Below are positions 19,601 through 27,104 of a stretch of 64,000 bases of DNA, piece after piece (positions within the stretch are counted from its first letter, which is position 1; each line of letters starts with the position of its first letter). The position numbers were made by a program, and so were the translations under genes. A model generated the notes under the pieces. That model was not told where the DNA came from. It was given only the letters and a program-made list of their open reading frames with translations, and made no database searches. Source of the stretch: Methylococcaceae bacterium (GTDB lineage Bacteria > Pseudomonadota > Gammaproteobacteria > Methylococcales > Methylococcaceae); the NCBI GenBank assembly GCA_902812445.1, contig CADDZF010000001.1, forward strand, positions 22,838 to 86,837, written 5' to 3'.

Positions 19601-20517
19601 TTGGCAGCCCTGTCCCTGAGGATCCAGCGGAAGCACTGACCAAGGGCATTCGGACCGAAAGGATCGTTCCTGTTATCAACGGGAATTCCCGCCAGAGCGC
19701 TGAGGCGTTGTTCCAGCACGTGCAGTTCAGAACCGAAAATGGCTTCCGTCTTGGCGACCTCCTCCATCAGGTTGAGCCAGTCCTCGAATTCTTCGTTATC
19801 CAGCAGCGCTAATGAACCCGTATCCGGCCTGCCTGGATAAAGGCTGCCGGCGGCGGCATAACCATCCGCCTGCTCCAGCGCTCGCTCGATGAATTCTTTG
19901 ATGACGGTTTCGCGCGCGTGATCGAGCTCTACGATGGCGTCGCGACAAGCGGTCTGCTCCATGTTCGAAGGAGCCTGGTCGGCCGCATCGTTCAAGGCCT
20001 CCGGCACGCGCTGGAAAAAACTCTCCAGGATAGCGCGCAGGCTGCGTTCCAAGGCGTCAGCGCAGGTTTGTTGCATACTATCCCGAGCTAGCGCGAGGCC
20101 GCCAGCGTCGGCGGCGCTGTCGAGCAATGGCGGTTTAGATTCAGCCACCTCGCGTAGCACCTGGATGGCATCGACGGGCGCGCGCTCGAAAGCGATGCCA
20201 ATACCATCGGCCGAAGCGTGGGCAACGCGCCCGCCCAAGGTAAAGGGACGCTCGCCCAAACTCGTGGACGCGGTGAACGAGACTTCGACGGTTTTTGGCA
20301 GCGCACTTCGCGAAGCAGCAAACGAAATGTCCTTGTGATTGATTTTTACAAATAGGCCGCCCCAGCAGAAATTCCGTATTTCACAGAGCACATCGCTCAA
20401 ACCAGGCGCTTTTAAGTGGGCCTGTTGAGTGACTGCTCTTCGCACATAGCGACGCCGGTTCGTCGAATTGACGGTGACGGCGGTTGGGCACCCCGGTTTG
20501 CGTGCATCTGCGACCAT
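16699..20517 (-). CDS. PilZ/DUF1631/degenerate-GGDEF/EAL protein
   Basis: The 1272-residue cytoplasmic protein has an N-terminal PilZ-like domain (RRRYVRR, then EIRNFCWGGLFV, about residues 22-60), a long helical DUF1631 region (about 150-800), a GGDEF domain and a C-terminal EAL domain. The GGDEF motif reads FGDNAFG, so cyclase activity is probably lost. The EAL domain has EIL in place of EAL but keeps the catalytic set: NLSG, FEITE, LDDFGSG, LKIDG, AEYVEN and AQGFG. Phosphodiesterase activity is plausible. A c-di-GMP effector with a sensing PilZ end and a hydrolysing EAL end is the simplest reading. It is divergent from xth. Confidence 0.88.
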   Translation of the reverse strand: MVADARKPGCPTAVTVNSTNRRRYVRRAVTQQAHLKAPGLSDVLCEIRNFCWGGLFVKINHKDISFAASRSALPKTVEVSFTASTSLGERPFTLGGRVAHASADGIGIAFERAPVDAIQVLREVAESKPPLLDSAADAGGLALARDSMQQTCADALERSLRAILESFFQRVPEALNDAADQAPSNMEQTACRDAIVELDHARETVIKEFIERALEQADGYAAAGSLYPGRPDTGSLALLDNEEFEDWLNLMEEVAKTEAIFGSELHVLEQRLSALAGIPVDNRNDPFGPNALGQCFRWILRDRAANNATRLILYRVFEQSLCAFLGELYQQLNAILPLAPIKAQGVHSSVNASAASLTVEDTDRCDDTPAGQPLKAPRLAPAPRQGITKTVSTLLELADWKHNPSARATATTGSAHEEADAERAARYQRSELLTALKALQQQKATGGSTYLSEQSLESELIGVLSQQLGDAKEISPSDQQTFQVVSSFLDTALTDPSLTPVVQDYIGNLQLPLLGLALKEPAFLDDASHPARRVLDLLGDLALAANDSGEITGASVELRGLVDRIVREAPNNPAVFAEAREELERIVIPLDTARAAQLERVRNACEARQRIEQARSLVEDAINQRIAGKMTPDIVLALLNGGWRQLLVAAQIRGGSDNADWSRGLAVVDKLLLWLAEETPSAESPVAEKLELINYVDLQLTSVSPDKPQQNKIIDELTALLIGAGLPKTKQKPDYSFVPEAPAEERDSKTAADELSVQLVEQLRVGDWLEFQLTPLTQTPLRLAWIGETPALYVFVDGQGIEKLEAGKQDLGQRFAAGRVKRIDNLDVPLVDRAADRMMQNMHDKLIQAATHDPVTGLINRKEFLRLLRVQSFALDQPHTDDMLCFLEIDQFRIINAGSGLEAGDTLLKGVSFLIQKRIQASDILARFGDNAFGILLKSHSGDEGYRIAKDLRRLITSYHFCWQDKSYSLGVSIGLAALTEHMNSVSALVNNADTACMAAKTKGRNHIQMYRETDSDLKAQQHLMDWAGRIDKMLKEDRLFLRCQLITPVSQSGADHSHYEILLGVKNDDGTAAAPGQFLAAVERCKRMPEIDRWVMRSSFDWIQANPEKFALIGGFSINLSGQSMGSEEILQFVHTELTRSDLSAEKITFEITETSAIANFAEAEKFIRQIKRYGCRFSLDDFGSGFSSYAYLKNLNVDFLKIDGSFVKELATSESDYVMVKSMNEIGHSLGIKTIAEYVENAEILGKLSEIGVDYAQGFGIQRPGVLANI

Positions 20518-20662
20518 GAGAAGGCTCGACCCATATCTCGTTCATTTTGCTATCCAAAGTTTAGCCTGCATTCGGCGGATGCAGCTTCCCGGTGTGCATC
20601 CAACCGTACCAGCAAGCTCGACCGGCATGATGGAGAAAAGGAATACTGGTATCATCCCCGCA

Positions 20663-21433
20663 ATGAAACTGGCAAGCTGGAACGTCAATTCCCTGCGCGT
20701 GCGGCTCTCCCAAGTGATGGATTGGCTCGCGGTCCACCAGCCGGATGCGCTCGCGCTGCAGGAGACCAAAATATCCGATGCCGATTTTCCCCAGACGGGT
20801 TTTGAAACTGCCGGCTTTCATCCGGTATTCTGCGGCCAGAAGAGCTATAACGGCGTGGCGATCCTGAGCAGACAGCCGGCGGGCGAATGCCTGACCGAGC
20901 CGGTTCCCGGCGATGATCCGCAGCGGCGCGTCATCGCGGCGACGGTTGAGGGCATCCGGCTAATCAATCTGTATGTCCCGAACGGCAGCGAAGTCGGCTC
21001 GGAAAAATACGCCTACAAGCTCGATTGGCTGACGAAAATCACCGATTTCATCGGTGCCGAGCTGGAGCGCTATCCCAAGCTGGCGGTCGTCGGTGACTTC
21101 AATATCGCGCCGGAAGACCGCGACGTTTATGATCCCATCGCCTGGGGCGAGCAGGTATTGTGCAGCACACCCGAGCGCACGGCTTTCCAGCGCTTGCTGG
21201 CGCTGGGTCTGGTGGACACTTTCCGTTTGTTCGAGCAGGCCGAGAAAAGCTACACCTGGTGGGATTACCGCGCGGCGGGGTTTCGGCGAAACCTGGGTCT
21301 TCGCATCGACCACATCCTAGCGAGCGAGCCTTTGAGCCAACGATGCCTGTCCTGTCGCATCGACGTGGCCCCGCGCCAACATGAACGCCCGTCCGATCAT
21401 GCGCCGGTAATGGCGGAGTTTGAAGACCAATAG
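20663..21433 (+). CDS. xth: Exodeoxyribonuclease III
   Basis: The 256-residue AP endonuclease and 3'-5' exonuclease acts in base-excision repair. The start at ATG 20663 (MKLASWNVNSLRVRL) matches the family; upstream in-frame residues do not. Catalytic motifs are LQETKI, VVGDFNIAP and the final SDHAPV. Spacing to ubiD is 45 bases on the same strand. Confidence 0.94.
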   Translation: MKLASWNVNSLRVRLSQVMDWLAVHQPDALALQETKISDADFPQTGFETAGFHPVFCGQKSYNGVAILSRQPAGECLTEPVPGDDPQRRVIAATVEGIRLINLYVPNGSEVGSEKYAYKLDWLTKITDFIGAELERYPKLAVVGDFNIAPEDRDVYDPIAWGEQVLCSTPERTAFQRLLALGLVDTFRLFEQAEKSYTWWDYRAAGFRRNLGLRIDHILASEPLSQRCLSCRIDVAPRQHERPSDHAPVMAEFEDQ

Positions 21434-21478
21434 CGCAGCGGGCAAGTTGCCGCACGGCTCAATTTTCCGGATAGTCCC

Positions 21479-22942
21479 ATGAAGTACCGAGACCTCCGCG
21501 ACTTCATCGGCCAGCTCGAGATAAGAGGCGAACTCAGGCGCATTCGGACCGAAGTCGATCCTTATCTTGAAGTGACTGAAATCTGTGACCGTACGCTGAA
21601 ACTCGGCGGTCCGGCGCTCCTGTTCGAGCAGCCGAAAGCCTCGCGCATACCTCTGCTCGCGAACCTGTTCGGCACGCCGTACCGGGTAGCGCTCGGCATG
21701 GGCGAAGAATCCATCGCGGCGCTGCGGGAAGTGGGCAAGCTCCTGGCTTTTCTGAGGCAACCCGAGCCGCCCAAAGGCATGCGGGACGCTTTTTCCAAGC
21801 TGCCGGTCTTCCGGCAGGTGCTGAACATGCACCCCAAGGAGCTGAAACACGCGCCGTGTCAGGAAGTGATATTGAGCGGCGGTGAGATCGACCTGGGGCG
21901 TTATCCGATCCAGACCTGCTGGCCGGGCGATGCGGGACCCCTGATTACTTGGGCGCTGGTCATCACGCGCGGGCCGCAGAAGGAGCGACAAAATCTCGGG
22001 ATCTATCGCCAGCAGGTCATCGCCAAAAACAAGACCCTCATGCGCTGGCTGGCGCATCGCGGCGGCGCGCTCGATTTCAGAGATTTCCAGGCAGCTCGCC
22101 CGGACCAGCCGTTTCCGGTCGCCGTAGCGCTGGGCGCGGACCCGGCGACGATCCTGGGCGCCGTCACGCCGGTGCCGGACAGCTTGTCGGAATATGGCTT
22201 CGCCGGGCTTCTCCGCGGCGGCAAGACCGAAGTGGTCAAGTGCCAGCTTAGCGATCTTAAGGCTCCGGCCAGCGCCGAGATCGTCCTCGAAGGCTTCATC
22301 TATCCGGGCGAAACAGCGCCGGAAGGCCCTTTTGGCGATCACACCGGCTATTACAACGAAGTGGAGGAGTTCCCGATATTTACCATCGAGCGTATCACCC
22401 AGCGGCAAAATCCCATCTATCACAGCACCTATACCGGAAGGCCGCCGGACGAGCCGGCGGTCCTCGGCGTGGCGCTCAATGAAGTATTCGTACCCATCCT
22501 GCAGAAGCAATTCCCGGAAATCATCGATTTCTACCTGCCGCCGGAAGGCTGCTCTTACCGCCTCGCCGTCGTCAGCATGAAGAAGCAGTATCCAGGGCAT
22601 GCCAAGCGCGTAATGTTCGGCGTCTGGTCGTTCCTCCGCCAGTTCATGTACACCAAGTTCGTCATCGTCACGGACGATGACATCGATGCGCGCGACTGGA
22701 AAGATATCATCTGGGCGATCACGACGCGCATGGACCCCGCGCGGGATATCACGCTGATCGAAAACACGCCCATCGATTATCTGGATTTCGCTTCCCCCGT
22801 CGCCGGCCTGGGCTCCAAGATCGGCATGGACGCGACCCGCAAATGGTCAGGGGAAACGGACCGCGAATGGGGCAGGCCGATCGCCATGTCCGCGGCGGTC
22901 AAGTCCCGCGTGGACGCTCTCTGGGCGGATCTGGGGATTTGA
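21479..22942 (+). CDS. ubiD: Prenylated-FMN-dependent 4-hydroxy-3-polyprenylbenzoate decarboxylase
   Basis: The 487-residue enzyme decarboxylates the aromatic ring precursor in ubiquinone synthesis, using prenylated FMN made by UbiX (not in the window). Family segments are plain: [21 protein letters not shown], a [12 protein letters not shown] motif with catalytic acidic residues, and [15 protein letters not shown] near the end. Length matches E. coli UbiD (about 497). With ubiG and ubiB at 53-56 kb it points to an aerobic ubiquinone-using organism. Confidence 0.95.
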   Translation: MKYRDLRDFIGQLEIRGELRRIRTEVDPYLEVTEICDRTLKLGGPALLFEQPKASRIPLLANLFGTPYRVALGMGEESIAALREVGKLLAFLRQPEPPKGMRDAFSKLPVFRQVLNMHPKELKHAPCQEVILSGGEIDLGRYPIQTCWPGDAGPLITWALVITRGPQKERQNLGIYRQQVIAKNKTLMRWLAHRGGALDFRDFQAARPDQPFPVAVALGADPATILGAVTPVPDSLSEYGFAGLLRGGKTEVVKCQLSDLKAPASAEIVLEGFIYPGETAPEGPFGDHTGYYNEVEEFPIFTIERITQRQNPIYHSTYTGRPPDEPAVLGVALNEVFVPILQKQFPEIIDFYLPPEGCSYRLAVVSMKKQYPGHAKRVMFGVWSFLRQFMYTKFVIVTDDDIDARDWKDIIWAITTRMDPARDITLIENTPIDYLDFASPVAGLGSKIGMDATRKWSGETDREWGRPIAMSAAVKSRVDALWADLGI

Positions 22943-22982
22943 GTGTATTGGCCTGCGCAGTTGCGCGAGCGCCGACTCGCTG

Positions 22983-23753
22983 TCAGCCAGCCTTAACCCG
23001 GCCGATAATCCCGCGCGCGATCAAGCCTTGGAGGATCTCGACTCCACCGCGGATGACGGTTTCCGGCGCCGGGTGCCGCATTTCCGTGGCGATTTGACGG
23101 AGGACACCCTCCGCCCGGCAGGGTGCGTTTTCGTCGATGATCTGCAACAGGCGATAGGTCACGCGATTGATTTCCAGAAACCTGACCTCGTCGTCGCGGT
23201 CGCGGTAGACGACCAGATGGCTCGGCGTCGCTCCCGGCTCCTGCGGCTGGAACGCGGGCGACAGGTGGTGCACCGGAAAGCGGTAAGCCAGCGGCCAGGC
23301 CAGTTCCGACAGCGTGATGAAGTGCGCGAGAGGATCGTCCTGTAACTCGGCATCCTGCGGGGGCGCCTCGCCCTCGGCGATGGCCAGCGCGAGCTCGACC
23401 CATTCATAGTGCGCCAGCTCGAGCAGAAAAGGGGGATCATTCGGGCAGGGCGATCGCTCGTTTTGCAGATAATCAAGGAATTCTTCCGCAATATCCGAAA
23501 AATAAGGCGATTGGCTCTTGTGCCGGGCGAAAAAGTCCCGCGCCAGTTCATGCCAGGCCTCATCCCGCGTGATTTGCCTGAGGACCGGAAAATTTGCCGC
23601 CAGGAAGCCTTGAATAGTGTTGAAGAACAGCTCCCGGTAAAGCTTCATCCGCCGCCCGTCTAGATCAGCAGGCGGCGGATTATGTTCAGGGTCGCGGATA
23701 TACGCCGCGAATGCCTGCTGCAGCTCCGCGAGCGCGGGACGGACTTCAGGCAC
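22983..23753 (-). CDS. DUF2063 RiPP maturation partner (HvfC/BufC-type)
   Basis: From a GTG at 23753 the product is 256 residues. That start overlaps the end of the DUF692 gene by eight bases; the longer reading from 23885 lies wholly inside it. The N-terminal helical domain ([16 protein letters not shown], then [21 protein letters not shown]) is DUF2063; a second domain (about 150-250) follows. Known: DUF2063 proteins recruit the leader peptide and work with DUF692 oxygenases in bufferin/HvfA-type RiPP pathways. Here it is the third gene of precursor-oxygenase-partner. Confidence 0.85.
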   Translation of the reverse strand: MPEVRPALAELQQAFAAYIRDPEHNPPPADLDGRRMKLYRELFFNTIQGFLAANFPVLRQITRDEAWHELARDFFARHKSQSPYFSDIAEEFLDYLQNERSPCPNDPPFLLELAHYEWVELALAIAEGEAPPQDAELQDDPLAHFITLSELAWPLAYRFPVHHLSPAFQPQEPGATPSHLVVYRDRDDEVRFLEINRVTYRLLQIIDENAPCRAEGVLRQIATEMRHPAPETVIRGGVEILQGLIARGIIGRVKAG

Positions 23754-24609
23754 GGCGGCGTTGGCGGGATTGCGTGGAGCTCGCCTGCAGCGCGCCGATC
23801 CTTCCGATTTCGCGTAGCAGTTCGGACACCGGCGGAATATTGAAATCGCGCTCGAGCAGCGTGGGGAAAACGCCGTGAAGTTCATAAGCCCGGGCCAGCA
23901 GCCGCCAGACGGGATCGACGATGTCAGCGCCGTGCGTGTCGATGATCAGGTCTTCGGCTTCGACGTGATGCCCGGCGACGTGCCCATAAGCGATCCGCTC
24001 CGCCGGGACGGCCGCGAGAAAAGCCTCCGCGTCATAGCGGTGGTTGACGCTGTTGACATGGATGTTATTGATGTCCAGCAGCAGGTCGCAGTCCGCTTCC
24101 GCGAGTACGGCGTTGAGGAAATCGATCTCGTCCATCTCCCTGCCCGGCGCGGCGTAGTAGGAAACGTTCTCGATGGCGATTCGGCGCTCCAGGATGTCCT
24201 GCGCCCTTCGAATCCGCGCGGCCACGTGGCGGACCGCTTCCGCGGTGAACGGAATCGGCATCAGATCGTAGAGGTGGCCGTCGTCGCTGCAATAGCTCAG
24301 GTGCTCGCTGTACAGCTTTATCCGGTGCTGTTTCAGGAAACCCTTCAAGTCCTCAAGAAAACGCTCGTCCAGGGGAGCAGGGCCGCCGAGCGACAAGGAT
24401 AGACCGTGGCAGATGAAGTCGAACCGCTCCGTCATCGACCGGAACAGTTTGCCCCACCTGCCCCCGGTATTCATCCAGTTCTCCGGCGCGACCTCATAAA
24501 AGCCTACCGATGGAGGAGTCGTGGCGGACAGCGCACCCATGAAATCCCGCCTGAGGCCCAAGCCGGTGCCATGAATGGAACGAGGCCCCGCATCCATGCC
24601 GTGTCGCAA
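23746..24609 (-). CDS. DUF692 multinuclear non-haem iron oxygenase (HvfB/BufB-type)
   Basis: The 287-residue TIM-barrel enzyme belongs to the MNIO family, which oxidises cysteines in RiPP precursors. Candidate iron ligands are in order: H in [10 protein letters not shown] and H in SEHLSYC, E in IENVSYY, D/N in [12 protein letters not shown] in GHVAGHH, D and H in IDTHGAD, and E in LERDFN. The N-terminal [11 protein letters not shown] is the usual family start. It lies 39 bases after the precursor gene and overlaps the partner gene. Confidence 0.9.
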   Translation of the reverse strand: MRHGMDAGPRSIHGTGLGLRRDFMGALSATTPPSVGFYEVAPENWMNTGGRWGKLFRSMTERFDFICHGLSLSLGGPAPLDERFLEDLKGFLKQHRIKLYSEHLSYCSDDGHLYDLMPIPFTAEAVRHVAARIRRAQDILERRIAIENVSYYAAPGREMDEIDFLNAVLAEADCDLLLDINNIHVNSVNHRYDAEAFLAAVPAERIAYGHVAGHHVEAEDLIIDTHGADIVDPVWRLLARAYELHGVFPTLLERDFNIPPVSELLREIGRIGALQASSTQSRQRRRA

Positions 24610-24648
24610 AATAAATCAGCTCCTGGAAACGGGCGCGATTGTCCCGGA

Positions 24649-25044
24649 TTACTTCGATTTTTGATCACTGTCCGTGCCGGCCGGCGGCTGGCCGGCACCG
24701 GTCGGGCCTTCCTTGCCCTGGTCCGTCATGCCCGCGCACTTGCCTTCCATTTTTTTCTTGGCATCCTCGGGCTTGGCCGTTCCCTGCATGTTGGCCCCGC
24801 AGTTCATCTGCCCGGATTTCATCTTCTCCTGCATGTTGGCGCCACACGCTCCGGGCGCGCACTTACCTTCCTTGGGTGCAGACTTGGTCTGGCCTTCCTC
24901 GCTAAGCTGCATATAGCCGCCGGACAGGTCTTTCAGCGCGAAGGGATTGTCCGCCGCATTAACGCTTGCCGCCGCTGAAAGAGACGATATGACCGCCGTG
25001 CGAATGATGACCGCCACCGGTTTCCTTCCAAAATCTTTCTTCAT
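24649..25044 (-). CDS. Cysteine-containing RiPP precursor with EGKC motifs (HvfA/BufA2-like)
   Basis: The 131-residue product has a Sec signal peptide (to about residue 30, SVNA) followed by NPFALKDLSGGYMQL, the segment common to this precursor family. Four cysteines follow: C62 in EGKCAPG, C67 in GACGANM, C82 in NCGANM and C103 in EGKCAGM. The EGKC motif occurs twice, and CGANMQ occurs twice. The tail is hydrophilic. Known: in HvfA-type peptides EGKCG cysteines are converted to thiooxazole/oxazolone-thioamide groups that bind copper. Inference: this is a periplasmic copper-buffering peptide with unusually sparse, diverged motifs. Confidence 0.82.
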   Translation of the reverse strand: MKKDFGRKPVAVIIRTAVISSLSAAASVNAADNPFALKDLSGGYMQLSEEGQTKSAPKEGKCAPGACGANMQEKMKSGQMNCGANMQGTAKPEDAKKKMEGKCAGMTDQGKEGPTGAGQPPAGTDSDQKSK

Positions 25045-25102
25045 TGCAAAAGGCCCTTAAGTTGTTGGTTGTGACATGCGGGCGGTTTGAGCCGCGCGAT
25101 GA

Positions 25103-25129
25103 TTAGACGCGTCGGCGCCAGGTAGTTGC
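25103..25129 (-). promoter_or_regulatory. Possible ECF-sigma-type promoter before the RiPP cassette
   Basis: On the minus strand GCAACT at 25129-25124 is followed, about 14 bases on, by CGTCTAA at 25109-25103. This resembles ECF sigma promoters (GGAAC/CGTC type) and lies about 60 bases before the precursor start. Related bufferin operons elsewhere are under ECF control. The match is weak. The rest of 25045-25257 also has a 5-bp hairpin (ACCCG/CGGGT near 25173) and no gene. Confidence 0.25.
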
Positions 25130-25257
25130 GGAAATGACAGAAATTTTCATCATATGAGAATCCACCAATAGTACCCGCCACACGGGTTTATTTTCACACA
25201 CTCGGATGAATTTTTGCACCGTTTCCAGGTTGCGCTTCAGTCATCGCGGGGCTCCTA

Positions 25258-27047
25258 TCACGGCAACCTGACCGATACTTTCAGGTCGCGGCTTTCGTCT
25301 GCCTTGGTTTTGACCAATAACCCCCGGCGCCCTTTCGACAGGTCCCGGCCATGAGGTGCGCTCGGATAAGCGACGTTCTCGCCTTTCAGGCCCGTCCACA
25401 ATGCGCGGTTGAAGGCGGTTTCATCGAGCCGGTCCTCGGCCGTGAAATCCTGTCCCCGCATCGCCCTCGCCCAGTACGCGGCATCGCGCTGCGGCTGCGC
25501 CTCAGTACGGGAGGCGGCGATCTGCCGCGGCTTGTCCGGCCGCGGAAGCTCCGTGATGTTGCGTCGCGCCGAGTCCCACAGGTAGCCGGCGCCAGCTTCG
25601 CCTTCCGGGCTGTCGGGCGCCTCTACATCGCTGGCGCCGGGCAACGGATCGGCGTCATTAGATTGATATGGATTGGCGGCCTTGCGTTCGATGAGGCTGG
25701 CCAGGCCGACGTTGATGTTGCGGTTGGTGCCTTCCCAGTCATAGCTCAGGCCGCGGCCGCCGTAATTCACCGCGACGGTCTTTTCGGTAAAGTCCGTGGC
25801 TCGCGCGGCCGTACGCCAGTTCCAGCCGTCGCGGCTCACTTCGCCGCTGTCGAAGAAGTGGTCCAGGGTAACGAAGCGGCGCGCCAGCTCATGATGGTTC
25901 GGGCTATAGGGCCCGAGTATGGCCAGACTGGGATCGCCGTTGCCTTTCTCGAGATCACCCAGCACCTGGTCGTAGGTGCGGTTTTCCTTGACGATGTAAA
26001 TCACGTGATCGATCCTTTGGCGCAGGCGCCATCACGCGGCGCACCTGCCGGCGACCGCGCTCATTGGCGAAGCCATTGTTTTCCGCCGTCTGCCAGGTGA
26101 GCCTCGCCAGCGCCGTGGCATTGGGCAAGGGCAGACTTAAAAGCCCCGCCCTGTGCAACTGCCAGACGTACTGGTTCTGGGCCCAGCAGGGATTGAGGGA
26201 GCCGGGCGCGATGGAAAGGGTATCCCGACAAGCCTTGGGATTCGGACCCGCATTGCTCTTGCCGTTGACGACGTACAGCCATTGTCCGTCCCGACTCAGG
26301 CTGACCGAGTTGGGATACCAACCGGTCGGCAACAGTCCGATCACGTTGCTGTGCCGGTGCTTTTCGTTGTCGAGCCGGATGACGGCGACCGAATTGCTGC
26401 CGCCGTTGGTGACGAACAGCGTCGTCTCGTCCGGCGACAGGCTGAGGCTGTTGGGGTTGCTGCCCTTGAACCCTTTGCGGTTACCGAACACCTGTTCAGG
26501 CGCCGTCGTGTCGATCTGTTCCAGGACGCCGTGGCTGGTGGTGTCAATCGTTGCCACCGCGTCGCTGTTGTCCAGGGCGACGAACAACCGGGTTTGCGCC
26601 GGATTGAGCAACATTTTATTCGGCTGGCCCGTGACAGGAATCCTGCCCACGACCGCGAGCCCGTCATCGGAAACATCGAGTACCACCAGTCGCGGTCGCG
26701 CTAGCTCGAAACATACTGATGTCGTAAACAAAAACATATTCGTAGGCTTCGGTCGCCACGCTCGCGCCGGTACTCCCGACGTTGCGGTTGTAGCCGCTGG
26801 TCAGCACCAGCAGCGTCTTGCCGTCTGGACTAATGGCCGTCATCACCGCCTGGCCGGCGAGAAAATCAGGACGCGTCAGCAAGTCCGGGTTCAAACTTTC
26901 AAACTCGGCGCCCGCCGCCGCGGGAATGATGCGCTTGCCGGTGGGGAGAATTTCTCCCTCCACGATACTCGCCGGATCGTGAGCAAGCAGTCGCTTTGAT
27001 TCTTCCGCCGCGAAGGCCGCGTACTCGCCGCGTAACGAATGGTGCCG
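25258..27047 (-). pseudogene. Decayed YncE-propeller/alkaline-phosphatase-like phosphoesterase
   Basis: Three minus-strand pieces in three frames form one broken gene. Piece A (to 26664; in-frame residues such as EYAAFAAEESKRLL extend upstream to about 27047) has GKRIIPAAAG and AISPDGKTLLVLTSGYNRN and breaks just after EYVFVYDIS. Piece B (26737-25955) has propeller repeats (GQPNKMLLNPAQTRLFVALD, GSNPNSLSLSPDETTLFVTN, GWYPNSVSLS). Piece C (26004-25258) has the phosphoesterase start IYIVKENRTYDQVLGDLEKG and the end YWARAMRGQDFTAEDRLDE. The middle of the catalytic domain, with the expected ED..Q.G.DHVD.HRS metal motif, is missing between YLWDSA and RRNITEL. No start codon with signal peptide is left. 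Two frameshifts plus two internal deletions indicate real decay. Confidence 0.8.
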
Positions 27048-27104
27048 ATTGATGACGATGGCGACGCGTGCCTTGACGGGGCTCTGAATCGCCCCGCCGG
27101 CGCC

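Noticed and set aside
25168-25195. Hairpin ACCCG/CGGGT followed by TTATTTT as a plus-strand terminator
   Set aside because: The stem is only 5 bp and no plus-strand gene ends there.
25258-27047. Four separate small genes in 25.2-27.2 kb
   Set aside because: The pieces share one strand and run in the order of one YncE/phosphoesterase protein; they are better read as one decayed gene.
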